DNA of 64,000 bases from Candidatus Thiodiazotropha sp. CDECU1 (GTDB lineage Bacteria > Pseudomonadota > Gammaproteobacteria > Chromatiales > Chromatiaceae): contig NZ_OY734020.1 in the NCBI RefSeq assembly GCF_963455295.1, positions 558,001 to 622,000 of the forward strand. The letters run 5' to 3'. Positions 26,274-34,843 of the stretch are shown here, one piece after another; positions within the stretch are counted from its first letter, which is position 1; the number at the start of each line of letters is the position of its first letter. The position numbers and the translations under genes were made by a program. A model generated the notes under the pieces. The model did no database searches. It was not told where the DNA came from and saw only the letters and a list, made by a program, of their open reading frames with translations.

Positions 26274-27143
26274 TTAACTCAGTTCGGGTTGGAGTAACCC
26301 CAATAGCGGGGAATGGTTAATTCCGCGCGCAACAAAACCATTAAGGCTCGCGGGCTTTTTCTGAAGCAGGGCGCGAGCCGACTGCTGATCAGCAAAGGCG
26401 GCGAACACACAGGCGCCGGTGCCGGTAAGTCGGGCATCTGCGAACTGGTTCAGCCAATCCAGTGCTTGCGCCACTTCTGGGTGGCGTCTGCGTACAACGG
26501 GCAGACAGTCATTCTGACAATCGCCCTGCAGAAAGGCGCGTATTTTGATCCGGGGGGAGTGGCGTGTCAAATCAGGCTGGTTGAAGATCTCTGCAGTGGA
26601 GACGTGGCATGCAGGCTGTAACACCAGGTACCACTTCTCCGGGAGATCGATATCGGTCAACTCCTCACCTACCCCTTCAGCCCATGCTGCATGACCATGG
26701 ATGAAAATCGGCACATCGGCGCCGAGGGTCAGGGCGATCTGTTTTAATTCAGGCTGTTTGAGAGCAAGGCCCCAAAGTTGATTGAGAACCAGCAATGTGG
26801 TCGCCGCATCCGAGCTGCCCCCGCCAAGCCCGCCTCCCATGGGGAGGCGCTTTTCGAGTTTGATTTCAACGCCTTGATCTGAGCCGCCTGCGGATTGCAG
26901 TTGCCGGGCTGCGCGATAGCAGAGGTTGTCCGCCGGTGAGACACCGCTTAAATCGTCATGCAGGATGATTTGGTTGTCATTGCGCCGTTTGAAGCGGATC
27001 CGGTCATGAAGATCGAGAAACTGGAACACGGTTTGCAATTGGTGGTAGCCGTCACTGCGCCTGCCGGTGATGCGTAACATCAGGTTCAGCTTCGCGGGAG
27101 CGGGGAAGGCCAGATTTTCGTCAGCCATACTGCATCCCGACAT
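26274..27143 (-). CDS. ispE: 4-diphosphocytidyl-2-C-methyl-D-erythritol kinase
   Basis: A 289-residue GHMP kinase of the non-mevalonate isoprenoid pathway, phosphorylating the 2-hydroxyl of CDP-ME. It has [16 protein letters not shown] at the N-terminus and the ATP loop [14 protein letters not shown] (101-114). A second ATG at 27128 (MADENL) is an alternative start. The start lies 4 bases beyond the TPR-lipoprotein stop, so the two are coupled. lolB, which usually lies just upstream of ispE, is absent. Confidence 0.96.
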   Translation of the reverse strand: MSGCSMADENLAFPAPAKLNLMLRITGRRSDGYHQLQTVFQFLDLHDRIRFKRRNDNQIILHDDLSGVSPADNLCYRAARQLQSAGGSDQGVEIKLEKRLPMGGGLGGGSSDAATTLLVLNQLWGLALKQPELKQIALTLGADVPIFIHGHAAWAEGVGEELTDIDLPEKWYLVLQPACHVSTAEIFNQPDLTRHSPRIKIRAFLQGDCQNDCLPVVRRRHPEVAQALDWLNQFADARLTGTGACVFAAFADQQSARALLQKKPASLNGFVARGINHSPLLGLLQPELS

Positions 27144-27147
27144 GGAA

Positions 27148-28881
27148 TCAGTTGGCGGCGCCCAAACGGTTCATGACCGGGTTGATAAACCGGTTGTCGG
27201 GATCGCGCTCATTGGCTTCATTCCATACCTGGATAGCGCGCTCTTTTTGGCCCAATTGCCATAGCACCTCACCCAAATGGGAGGCGATTTCAGCATCGGG
27301 GCTGATTTCGGCGGCCTTATTGAGAAACTCCAAGGCCGCTTCCAGGTTGCCCATCCGGTACTCCACCCAGCCCATACTATCAAGAATGGCGGGGCTTTCC
27401 GGTTTCAATGCCAGGGCTTGTTGAATATAGCCCTTAGCCTCGTCCAGTCGGTTGGTTTGGTCGGCCAGGGTATAACCCAGAGCATTCAGTGCATCGGCGT
27501 GGTCGGGCTGGGAGGCGAGGATTTTTCGCAGATCATTCTCCAGTAGATCGATCCGTTTCAGATCGGCTGCATTCAATCCCCGGGCATAGAGTAGATCGTT
27601 ATTGTCCTCAAAAATATCCAGGGCCTTGGTATAGACCTGGTGGGCGGATTCGAAATCATTCGCTCCGCGCAGCAGTTCGGCTTCAATGATATAGAATTTA
27701 ACCTCATGCGCGCTCTGGGTGATACGCAGACGTTGTAGCGTTTCACGGGCCTGATCAAGGTTTCCCTGGTCAGCCAGGATTTTTGCGATGCGTATCTGTG
27801 CATCGACAAGATTCTTCCCCTCCACCCGGCTGTACCAGCCCAATGCCTGCTCAGGTTTCTTCTCCTCCTCGGCAATCATACCCAGGTAAAAACTGGCTTG
27901 ATTGCGCTTCTGCCGCTTCTCGACAAGTCTCTTCAGGTAGACTTTAGCGTCGTCTAAGCGCTCCAGCTGCAGGTTGATGATGCCAAGTGAGAATGCGATA
28001 TCGATGTCATCGGGGTCCTGTTCGTAGAGAGACTGATAAACGTCGAGTGCCTCTTCCGTCTTATCCATCTCAAGCAAGATTCTGGCGTACGCCTTTCCGA
28101 GTTGGGTGTTTTCCGGGGCATTGAGATAGGCCTGCTGGATAAATTCCAGTCCCTGCTCCTTTTGTTGCATTGCGATGATGGTTTGCGTTTTCAGGACCAG
28201 ACTTTGGGTGGATGCCGGGTTGAGTGCCAGGGAGCGGTTGACGTAATCGAGGGCGAGATTGTGTTGTTTGGCGCGATTGGCAGTCAAGGCGAGTGCATAG
28301 AGTGCCTTCGGGTCTTGACTCTCTTCTTCGACTAATTGCTGCATAATCAGCAGCGCCTGATCGGGCGCGCCGGATTTTTCAGCAATGGCTGCTGCCTGGA
28401 GATAGCCTGACAGCCCCTGGCTGTTTGCAATCTTCACCACTTGCTGCAGCTGCTTAACAGCCTGACCCAGGTCGCTTTTGCGGATATACAGGACAGAGGC
28501 GATTTGGTGTGCCTTAAGCGAGTCTGGTGAAATTTCAACCCATAGGGTAGCTGCAGCGAGTGCTGCCTCCGGCATATTTGCCTGCAGACCCAGGCCGGTT
28601 GCGCGCTCGGCCGCACTCTCGTCTCGAGACTCTTTGGCAGCCTGGAGTGCATGTTCAAAGGCAAGTTTGCTATGGCCTCGCTGGGCGGCGATCTCGCCGG
28701 TAAGGGTGTTGTAGATCAGATCCCCGCTGAGTCCATCTGAACTTTGGGTCTGTAGTGTCTGTTGCTTCCCACCTTCTGGCGTGACCGGGAGCCCCGATGT
28801 GCTTGTCGGATTGTTGGCGCAAGCGGAGAGCAGGAGGCTCGGTAAAATTAGAAGATGCTTAATTTGCTGGTTGATATGCAT
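27148..28881 (-). CDS. TPR-repeat lipoprotein
   Basis: A 577-residue protein with a lipoprotein signal (LLLSAC, Cys21) and then more than ten tetratricopeptide repeats, such as AFSLGIINLQLERLDDAKVYLK and LYARGLNAADLKRIDLLE. The final repeats (ALNALGYTLADQTNRLDEAK and ILDSMGWVEYRMGNLEAALE) are the most regular. It corresponds in position and architecture to the TPR protein encoded upstream of lolB-ispE in Pseudomonas. The role is presumably that of an envelope scaffold; no enzymatic domain is visible. Confidence 0.88.
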   Translation of the reverse strand: MHINQQIKHLLILPSLLLSACANNPTSTSGLPVTPEGGKQQTLQTQSSDGLSGDLIYNTLTGEIAAQRGHSKLAFEHALQAAKESRDESAAERATGLGLQANMPEAALAAATLWVEISPDSLKAHQIASVLYIRKSDLGQAVKQLQQVVKIANSQGLSGYLQAAAIAEKSGAPDQALLIMQQLVEEESQDPKALYALALTANRAKQHNLALDYVNRSLALNPASTQSLVLKTQTIIAMQQKEQGLEFIQQAYLNAPENTQLGKAYARILLEMDKTEEALDVYQSLYEQDPDDIDIAFSLGIINLQLERLDDAKVYLKRLVEKRQKRNQASFYLGMIAEEEKKPEQALGWYSRVEGKNLVDAQIRIAKILADQGNLDQARETLQRLRITQSAHEVKFYIIEAELLRGANDFESAHQVYTKALDIFEDNNDLLYARGLNAADLKRIDLLENDLRKILASQPDHADALNALGYTLADQTNRLDEAKGYIQQALALKPESPAILDSMGWVEYRMGNLEAALEFLNKAAEISPDAEIASHLGEVLWQLGQKERAIQVWNEANERDPDNRFINPVMNRLGAAN

Positions 28882-29109
28882 ATGTCTAGTAGTAATAAAG
28901 GTAATTAGCGCTTACTGCAAGTGTTCTCTCACACCTGGGGCGCCGTAAATCTGAGCCGGCAAAGCCTAGTATGATGCGCATCAGCCGACAGGGCTAGGTT
29001 GCCAAGCCGGATACTCATGCGCGATCTGGTTCCAACTATCTTTCGCCAGTGTCATGGTGAGGCGATTTCGGGCATATGCAATAGACAAAAAAATGTTTGG
29101 AATGTTGTA

Positions 29110-29138
29110 TTGACTTTGCACGGTCTAGGCGTCAGAAT
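29110..29138 (+). promoter_or_regulatory. Sigma-70 promoter of the tRNA-Tyr/tuf operon
   Basis: TTGACT (29110-29115), a 17-base spacer and CAGAAT (29133-29138), followed by a G+C-rich GCCCGGC discriminator typical of stringently controlled stable-RNA promoters. Predicted transcription start is near 29145, 9 bases before the mature tRNA-Tyr. Confidence 0.75.
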
Positions 29139-29153
29139 GCCCGGCTCTCGCTT

Positions 29154-29238
29154 GGAGGGGTTCCCGAGTGGCCAAAGGGATCAGACTGTAAATCTGACGG
29201 CTCAGCCTTCGGAGGTTCGAATCCTCCCCCCTCCACCA
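29154..29238 (+). tRNA. tRNA-Tyr(GTA)
   Basis: 85 bases with encoded CCA. Acceptor GGAGGGG/CCCCTCC, long variable arm as expected for a class II tRNA, anticodon loop with GTA (ACTGTAAAT) and T-arm GGTTCGAATCC. First gene of the Tyr-Gly-Thr-tuf operon. Confidence 0.97.
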
Positions 29239-29528
29239 GGTGAAATCGGGAAAGTGGTGGTGAAAGCCGGACATCTCGAAGCATTCTCCAGTCTAGTCAT
29301 AGGGGGAGGATGCGAACCGATAAGAGGTTCGACGAAGGCGCTGAAAGCGACTTCGAACAACGCGCAAGGCGCGTTGGCCCGGAGGGCGGAAAGCCAGAGG
29401 CTTGGAGTAATCCTCCCCCCCTCCACCAGGTGAAATCGGGAAAGTGGTGGTGAAAGCCGGACATCTCGAAACATTCTCCAGTCTAATTATAGGGGGAGGA
29501 TGCGAACCGATAAGAGGTTCGACGAAGG
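29220..29528 (+). repeat. Tandem 190-bp repeat carrying the tRNA-Tyr 3' end (rtT-like)
   Basis: The last 19 bases of tRNA-Tyr (29220-29238) plus the next 100 bases recur at 29409-29528 with an offset of 190 bases. The second copy has one extra C in the C-run and three substitutions that I can see. Each copy contains CGAACC-gataaga-GGTTCG, a perfect 6-bp hairpin. The unique part of the first unit holds AACGCGC-aag-GCGCGTT (29359-29375). The second unit is partial. Unit size and the use of the tRNA 3' end parallel the rtT repeats behind E. coli tyrT. Confidence 0.85.
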
Positions 29529-29579
29529 TTAGGTAATTTTAGGTTAGCGGTTGTGGTGAGCGAAGCGTCGCTTGGCTGC

Positions 29580-29653
29580 GCGGGTGTAGTTCAATGGTAG
29601 AACTTCAGCCTTCCAAGCTGAATACGTGGGTTCGATTCCCATCACCCGCTCCA
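29580..29653 (+). tRNA. tRNA-Gly(TCC)
   Basis: 74 bases with encoded CCA. Acceptor GCGGGTG/CACCCGC, anticodon stem TCAGC/GCTGA around loop CTTCCAA (anticodon TCC), T-arm GGGTTCGATTCCC. Corresponds to glyT of the E. coli tufB operon. The 119 bases to tRNA-Thr contain two spacer hairpins (CTGTAC/GTACAG and GGTAGTGCTG/CAGCGCTACC). Confidence 0.97.
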
Positions 29654-29772
29654 AAAATGATTCTGTACTTGATTGTACAGGTGGCGGTAGTGCTGTGGTT
29701 GCAGCGCTACCGTTCGTTGTGATCCCGGCGGGCTTGCCCCTGAGGGTGGCAAGGGATTGATCGGTGAATTTT

Positions 29773-29848
29773 GCCCAGATAGCTCAGTTGGTAGAGCACA
29801 CCCTTGGTAAGGGTGAGGTCGGCAGTTCAAATCTGCTTCTGGGCTCCA
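29773..29848 (+). tRNA. tRNA-Thr(GGT)
   Basis: 76 bases with encoded CCA. Acceptor GCCCAGA/TCTGGGC, anticodon stem ACCCT-type around loop TTGGTAA (anticodon GGT), T-arm CAGTTCAAATCTG. Corresponds to thrT, directly upstream of tuf. Confidence 0.97.
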
Positions 29849-29913
29849 TTTGACGACGGCGTGCGGAAGCGCGTGAATTTATCTTTATACAATAGAGAAC
29901 CTGGAGAGCACTC

Positions 29914-31104
29914 ATGTCCAAGGAAAAATTCGAACGCACAAAGCCGCATGTCAATGTGGGCACGATTGGTCATGTAGACCACGGCAAGACCACGCTGACG
30001 GCGGCCATCACAGTAGTCCAAGCTGCCAAGTTTGGCGGCGAGCAACGTGCATTTGACCAGATCGACAATGCACCGGAGGAGAAGGAGCGTGGTATTACCA
30101 TCGCGACCTCACACGTGGAGTACGAGTCGGAGACGCGTCACTATGCGCACGTGGACTGCCCGGGCCATGCTGACTACGTGAAGAACATGATCACGGGTGC
30201 GGCGCAGATGGACGGCGCGATTCTGGTGGTTTCGGCGGCTGACGGCCCGATGCCCCAGACGCGTGAGCACATCCTGCTGTCGCGCCAGGTCGGCGTTCCC
30301 TACATCGTGGTCTACCTGAACAAGGCGGACATGGTGGACGACGAGGAGCTGCTGGAGCTGGTGGAGATGGAAGTGCGCGAGCTGCTCGACAGCTACGAAT
30401 TTCCCGGTGACGATACCCCGATCGTGGTGGGTTCGGCGCTGAAGGCGCTGGAAGGTGACACCTCGGAGATTGGCAGCCAGTCGATCGACAAGCTGGTAGA
30501 GGCGCTGGACACCTATATACCGGAGCCGGAGCGAGCGGTAGACGGTGCGTTCCTGATGCCGATCGAGGACGTGTTCTCGATCTCGGGCCGGGGCACGGTG
30601 GTGACCGGTCGTGTGGAGCGTGGCGTGGTGAAGGTGGGTGAAGAGATCGAGATCGTCGGCATCAAAGAGACGACCAAGACCACCTGTACCGGTGTTGAGA
30701 TGTTCCGCAAGCTGCTGGATCAGGGCGAGGCGGGAGATAACGTTGGGGTGCTGCTGCGTGGCACCAAGCGAGACGAGGTGGAGCGAGGCCAGGTACTGGC
30801 GCATCCTGGTTCGATCACGCCGCACACCCATTTTGAGTGTGAGGTGTATGTATTGAGCAAGGACGAGGGCGGCCGTCATACGCCGTTCTTCAGCAACTAC
30901 CGTCCGCAGTTCTATTTCCGAACCACCGACGTGACGGGTGCCTGCGACCTGCCGGAGGGAGTGGAGATGGTGATGCCCGGTGACAACGTGAAGATGGTAG
31001 TGAAACTGATTGCGCCGATCGCGATGGAAGAGGGTCTGCGCTTTGCGATCCGCGAAGGCGGCCGGACCGTGGGTGCCGGTGTGGTATCCAAAATTATCGA
31101 GTAA
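29914..31104 (+). CDS. tuf: Elongation factor Tu (copy in the tRNA-tuf operon)
   Basis: A 396-residue translational GTPase that brings aminoacyl-tRNA to the ribosome. G-box motifs are [18 protein letters not shown] and NKADM, followed by domains II and III ending in [14 protein letters not shown] start with GGAGAG upstream. The protein is identical to that of the second copy at 46497, and by eye only nine bases differ, all synonymous, besides the start codon. It follows tRNA-Thr as in E. coli tufB. Confidence 0.98.
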   Translation: MSKEKFERTKPHVNVGTIGHVDHGKTTLTAAITVVQAAKFGGEQRAFDQIDNAPEEKERGITIATSHVEYESETRHYAHVDCPGHADYVKNMITGAAQMDGAILVVSAADGPMPQTREHILLSRQVGVPYIVVYLNKADMVDDEELLELVEMEVRELLDSYEFPGDDTPIVVGSALKALEGDTSEIGSQSIDKLVEALDTYIPEPERAVDGAFLMPIEDVFSISGRGTVVTGRVERGVVKVGEEIEIVGIKETTKTTCTGVEMFRKLLDQGEAGDNVGVLLRGTKRDEVERGQVLAHPGSITPHTHFECEVYVLSKDEGGRHTPFFSNYRPQFYFRTTDVTGACDLPEGVEMVMPGDNVKMVVKLIAPIAMEEGLRFAIREGGRTVGAGVVSKIIE

Positions 31105-31121
31105 GATCGGTATTGAAGTCT

Positions 31122-31160
31122 GCGGGGCGGGTCGAAGGCCCGTCCCGCTTTTACTATTTT
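31122..31160 (+). terminator. Terminator-like hairpin between tuf and tRNA-Trp
   Basis: A 12-bp stem (31122-31133 with 31137-31148, two G-T pairs, GAA loop) followed by TTTTACTATTTT. The tract is interrupted, so partial read-through into tRNA-Trp and secE is plausible. Confidence 0.7.
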
Positions 31161-31161
31161 A

Positions 31162-31237
31162 AGGCCAATAGCTCAATTGGTAGAGCAGCGGTCTCCAAAA
31201 CCGCAGGTTGGGGGTTCGATTCCCTCTTGGCCTGCCA
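31162..31237 (+). tRNA. tRNA-Trp(CCA)
   Basis: 76 bases with encoded CCA. Acceptor AGGCCAA/TTGGCCT, anticodon stem GCGGT/ACCGC around loop CTCCAAA (anticodon CCA), T-arm GGGGTTCGATTCCC. Sits between tuf and secE. Confidence 0.97.
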
Positions 31238-31258
31238 TACAAATCGGCATACGGAACT

Positions 31259-31633
31259 ATGAATTCTAAGTCCCAGGTAGAGGCATCGAGTCTCGATACT
31301 GTCAAGCTGCTGCTGGCAGTGGGGATCATTGTGGGTGGAATATACGGGTTCTATTACCTGGATGACTACTCACAACTCTTGCGTGTCCTGGGTCTGTTGG
31401 CCCTGGTGGGCGTATCCTCGTTTATCGCCTATCAGACGGCGGTAGGTAGGACCGTATGGGATTTTGCCACCTCCTCCAAGGTCGAGGTGCGAAAGGTTGT
31501 ATGGCCTAGCCGGCAAGAGACGATGCAGACCACCTTGATTGTGTTTGTCATGGTGCTGATCATGGGTATCGTGCTCTGGCTGTTCGATATGATGTTGGGC
31601 GCAATCCTCAAGGCGCTGACCGGAACTGGATAA
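31259..31633 (+). CDS. secE: Preprotein translocase subunit SecE
   Basis: A 124-residue three-helix SecE of the gammaproteobacterial type. The conserved cytoplasmic amphipathic segment VEVRKVVWPSRQETMQT precedes the essential last helix. The start is ATG 31259 (MNSKSQ), because the upstream extension in frame reads through the tRNA-Trp gene. nusG begins 9 bases downstream. Confidence 0.96.
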   Translation: MNSKSQVEASSLDTVKLLLAVGIIVGGIYGFYYLDDYSQLLRVLGLLALVGVSSFIAYQTAVGRTVWDFATSSKVEVRKVVWPSRQETMQTTLIVFVMVLIMGIVLWLFDMMLGAILKALTGTG

Positions 31634-31642
31634 GGAGACGTT

Positions 31643-32176
31643 ATGGCAATGCATTGGTACGTGGTCCATGCCTACTCCGGCTTTGAATCCCAGGTCCAGC
31701 GTTCACTCAAGGAGCGCATCGAGCGTTATGGCATGGAGGATAAATTCGGCGACATCCTGGTCCCTACCGAAGAGGTGGTGGAGATGCGCGCCGGCCAGCA
31801 GCGTAAAAGTGAACGTAAGTTCTTCCCTGGTTATGTGCTGGTGCAGATGGAGATGACCGACGATACCTGGCATCTGGTCAAGGATGTGCCGAAAGTGATG
31901 GGATTCATCGGTGGTACGGGCGATCGTCCTGCGCCGATCTCCGAGAAGGAGGCCAATTCCATACTGCAGCGGGTACAGGAGGGGGTCGAAAAACCCCGGC
32001 CGAAGGTTTTGTTCGAACCCGGCGAAGTGGTACGTGTCATCGATGGGCCTTTCAACGATTTCACCGGTGTGGTCGAAGAGGTCGATTACGACAAGAGCCG
32101 TCTGAAGGTGTCAGTCCTTATATTCGGCCGCTCAACCCCGGTGGACCTGGAATTCGGTCAGGTTGAGAAGGGCTAA
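31643..32176 (+). CDS. nusG: Transcription termination/antitermination protein NusG
   Basis: A 177-residue factor linking RNA polymerase to Rho or to ribosomal S10. NGN domain from [13 protein letters not shown] to about residue 120, including [13 protein letters not shown]-terminal KOW domain with [19 protein letters not shown]. Co-transcribed with secE upstream; rplK follows after 84 bases. Confidence 0.97.
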   Translation: MAMHWYVVHAYSGFESQVQRSLKERIERYGMEDKFGDILVPTEEVVEMRAGQQRKSERKFFPGYVLVQMEMTDDTWHLVKDVPKVMGFIGGTGDRPAPISEKEANSILQRVQEGVEKPRPKVLFEPGEVVRVIDGPFNDFTGVVEEVDYDKSRLKVSVLIFGRSTPVDLEFGQVEKG

Positions 32177-32260
32177 GCGCCCAAACAGTTTTTTTGATAG
32201 TGAAACTATGGGGAGCCTGGGTGAGAGTCCCATGCGTTTGTACCCAAGATAGAGGTAAAC

Positions 32261-32695
32261 ATGGCTAAGAAGATAATGGCTTACATCAAGCTTCAAGTGA
32301 AGGCTGGTGAAGCAAATCCGAGTCCGCCTGTCGGTCCTGCCCTGGGTCAGCATGGCGTCAATATCATGGAGTTCTGTAAGGCCTTCAATGCAAAGACCCA
32401 GAGTGTGGAGAAGGGGTTGCCGATTCCGGTGGTCATCACCGTCTACAACGATCGCTCTTTCACCTTCATTACCAAGACTCCACCCGCTGCGGTGCTGTTG
32501 AAAAAGGCTGCGGGACTGCAGAAAGGCAGCTCTACGCCCAATACAACCAAGGTTGGCACGGTAACCCGTCAGCAGCTGGAAGAGATCGCCACCACCAAGA
32601 TGCCGGACCTGACAGCTGCGGATATGGATGCGGCGGTACGCACCATCGCTGGCAGCGCCATGCAAATGGGTCTCAATGTCGAGGGGGTAGATTGA
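32261..32695 (+). CDS. rplK: 50S ribosomal protein L11
   Basis: A 144-residue L11 of the GTPase-associated centre. The N-terminal domain has the conserved proline-rich [15 protein letters not shown], and the C-terminal 23S-binding domain ends MGLNVEGVD. Shine-Dalgarno GAGG lies 5-8 bases before ATG. L1 starts 2 bases after its stop, the standard L11-L1 pair. Confidence 0.97.
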   Translation: MAKKIMAYIKLQVKAGEANPSPPVGPALGQHGVNIMEFCKAFNAKTQSVEKGLPIPVVITVYNDRSFTFITKTPPAAVLLKKAAGLQKGSSTPNTTKVGTVTRQQLEEIATTKMPDLTAADMDAAVRTIAGSAMQMGLNVEGVD

Positions 32696-32697
32696 TC

Positions 32698-33393
32698 ATG
32701 GCTAAGATGACGAAAAGGGCCAAGGTAATCCAGGAAAAGCTCGAAGCCGGTAAGCTCTATCCAGCAGATGAGGCTTTCGGTCTTATCAAAGAACTGTCGA
32801 CGGTTAAGTTCAGCGAGTCCGTTGATGTCAGCGTCAACCTGGGTATCGATGCGCGAAAATCGGATCAGGTGGTGCGCGGCGCCTCGGTGCTGCCTCACGG
32901 TACGGGGAAGACAGTGAGGGTGGCTGTGTTTGCCCAGGGTGCGAATGCTGATGCCGCCAAAGAGGCCGGTGCCGACAAGATCGGGTTTGAGGATCTGGCT
33001 GAGGAGATCAAGGGCGGCAATATGGATTTCGACGTAGTGATCGCTTCTCCGGATGCGATGCGCGTGGTTGGGAAGTTGGGACAGATTCTGGGTCCGCGTG
33101 GCCTGATGCCTAACCCCAAGGTCGGCACTGTTACGCCGAATGTGGCTGAAGCGGTGAAGAATGCGAAGGCCGGCCAGGTGCGTTACCGCACCGACAAGGC
33201 GGGGATTATTCACTGTTCCATCGGCAAGGCCGATTTCGAACCGCAGAAATTGAAAGAGAACCTGGAGTCCCTGTTGGTTGCGCTGGTTAAGGCGAAACCG
33301 AGCTCGGCAAAGGGTGTCTATCTGAAAAAGGTGACTGTCTCTTCGACCATGGGACCTGGATTGACCCTCGATCAGGCGTCCCTTGCCATTTGA
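32698..33393 (+). CDS. rplA: 50S ribosomal protein L1
   Basis: A 231-residue L1 of the ribosomal stalk, and autogenous repressor of the L11 operon in E. coli. Contains the conserved [20 protein letters not shown] and ends near TMGPGLTLD. The ATG at 32698 is chosen over a TTG two codons earlier, giving the family's usual length. Confidence 0.97.
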   Translation: MAKMTKRAKVIQEKLEAGKLYPADEAFGLIKELSTVKFSESVDVSVNLGIDARKSDQVVRGASVLPHGTGKTVRVAVFAQGANADAAKEAGADKIGFEDLAEEIKGGNMDFDVVIASPDAMRVVGKLGQILGPRGLMPNPKVGTVTPNVAEAVKNAKAGQVRYRTDKAGIIHCSIGKADFEPQKLKENLESLLVALVKAKPSSAKGVYLKKVTVSSTMGPGLTLDQASLAI

Positions 33394-33449
33394 TAGCAAT
33401 TTTATGCTGCCAGGTATCTCGCTTGGGGTGCCTTGCAGCGAACTAGAAC

Positions 33450-33545
33450 TTTGGGGTGCCGGCCTGGCCGGTGCTGTCAAAGACCGCAGGTGCATGCTTG
33501 GATATGCTTAATCACCGCCTGCGCAGACGGAGCGCCCCCAATCAG
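33450..33545 (+). promoter_or_regulatory. L10 leader (autoregulatory RNA upstream of rplJ)
   Basis: In the 246-base rplA-rplJ gap the sequence GTCAAAGACCGCAGGTG (33476-33492), then CTTAATCACC and CCTGCGCAGACGG (33518-33530), matches the conserved core of the enterobacterial L10 leader. There L10(L12)4 binds the kink-turn formed by these strands and blocks rplJL translation. Flanking TTGGGGTG and GCGCCCCCAA can close the outer stem. Confidence 0.75.
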
Positions 33546-33639
33546 GAATTTCCTGGTGATGGTGTGCGTGTGTTTATGACACCCAAGGTGTCATGTGTGT
33601 TGGGAATGAAATATTTCCCTTTTTCAGGAGGTAACGACT

Positions 33640-34167
33640 TTGCCACTAAATCTTGAGCAAAAGAAAGCCATCGTTGCCGAAGTCAATGACGTAGCGAGCA
33701 GTGCGCTGTCAGCAATAGCCGCTGAATATCGTGGGCTGACGGTTGAACAGATGACCCAGTTGCGGCGTGATGCGCGCAACGGTGGTGTCTATCTGCGGGT
33801 AGTAAGAAATACCCTCGCCAAACGCGCTCTCGATGATACGGATTTTGCCTGTATGCAGGAGGGTATGACAGGGCCTTTGGTCCTCGCCTTCTCCCAGGAG
33901 GATCCGGGTTCAGCAGCGCGCGTCATTAAGGACTTTGCCAAAGAGCACAAACTTCTCGAGGTCAAAATGGTATCTATCGGCGGCAAGTTACTTGCCCCCG
34001 GTGACATCGATGCCCTGGCCACGATGCCGACCTATGATCAGGCAATCAGCATGCTGATGGCCGTCATGAAGGCACCGGTTGAGAAGCTGGCTCGCACTAT
34101 GAACGAAGTGCCTGGCAAGCTGGTCCGGACTGTGGCTGCGATCAAGGATGCCAAAGAGGCGGCTTGA
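33640..34167 (+). CDS. rplJ: 50S ribosomal protein L10
   Basis: A 175-residue stalk base protein that anchors L7/L12 dimers and represses its own operon through the leader. The start is TTG (33640), fixed by AGGAGGT at 33626-33632 with 7-base spacing and by the family N-terminus PLNLEQKKAIVAEV. The C-terminal helix KLVRTVAAIKDAKEAA binds L12. The rare start codon may tune L10 output. Confidence 0.96.
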   Translation: MPLNLEQKKAIVAEVNDVASSALSAIAAEYRGLTVEQMTQLRRDARNGGVYLRVVRNTLAKRALDDTDFACMQEGMTGPLVLAFSQEDPGSAARVIKDFAKEHKLLEVKMVSIGGKLLAPGDIDALATMPTYDQAISMLMAVMKAPVEKLARTMNEVPGKLVRTVAAIKDAKEAA

Positions 34168-34222
34168 TCGGCTTTAACTTTATACACCTAAACGTGCAAA
34201 CAATTTTTTCAGGAGTTCAATA

Positions 34223-34603
34223 ATGGCTGTTTCTAAAGAAGAGATCCTCGACGCAATCGCCGAGATGTCCGTCATGGACGTGGTCGCGCTGATCGAGGCG
34301 ATGGAAGAGAAATTTGGTGTTTCCGCGGCTGCGGCCGTGGCTGCTGCACCGGTTGCGGCAGCTGGTGGCGGTGAAGCCGCTGCGGAAGAGAAGACTGAGT
34401 TCGACGTGGTATTGGCTGAGATCGGCGGTAACAAGATCGCTGTCATCAAGGCTGTTCGCGGCATGACCGGTCTGGGCCTCAAAGAGGCGAAGGAGGCGGT
34501 CGAAGGTGCACCGTCCACGCTGAAGGAAGGTGTCAGCAAGGAAGAGGCTGAAGAGGCCAAAAAGCAGTTGGAAGAGGCGGGCGCCAAAGCCGAGATCAAA
34601 TAA
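34223..34603 (+). CDS. rplL: 50S ribosomal protein L7/L12
   Basis: A 126-residue stalk protein that recruits translational GTPases. N-terminal dimerisation helix, Ala/Gly-rich hinge ([21 protein letters not shown]), then the C-terminal domain with EKTEFDVVL and [20 protein letters not shown]. Strong AGGAG before the ATG fits its fourfold stoichiometry over L10. Confidence 0.98.
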   Translation: MAVSKEEILDAIAEMSVMDVVALIEAMEEKFGVSAAAAVAAAPVAAAGGGEAAAEEKTEFDVVLAEIGGNKIAVIKAVRGMTGLGLKEAKEAVEGAPSTLKEGVSKEEAEEAKKQLEEAGAKAEIK

Positions 34604-34641
34604 GATTCTCGTCTCGATCGTCTGCATACAGGTGCGGTTGG

Positions 34642-34670
34642 GGCTGGTGGCGCGAGCCACCGGCCTTTTC
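34642..34670 (+). terminator. Attenuator between rplL and rpoB
   Basis: GGCTGGTGGC and GCCACCGGCC form a 10-bp stem (one G-T pair) with loop GCGA, followed by TTTT. It sits where E. coli has the partial terminator that lets a minority of rplJL transcripts reach rpoBC. Confidence 0.75.
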
Positions 34671-34843
34671 CCGCTTGTCACGCGGGTGTTTGGCGGTCCC
34701 GATACTCGGGAATCACTGAACCCTCGCTCACCTGAACTGAAAATGATTCAGGATTTAGAATATATAGGCGTTGCTCATCAACCGGCTGGATGTCGGATTT
34801 TGACTTCGCAATCACCAAGCCTTTGACACAGAGGGACGGCAGC

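Noticed and set aside
28999-29474. Frames on both strands across tRNA-Tyr and the tandem repeat
   Set aside because: They translate the tRNA gene and non-coding repeats; no ribosome-binding site or conserved sequence.
29220-29528. Possible CRISPR array
   Set aside because: There are only two copies of a 119-base unit, starting inside a tRNA gene, with no short regular repeats, spacers or cas genes.
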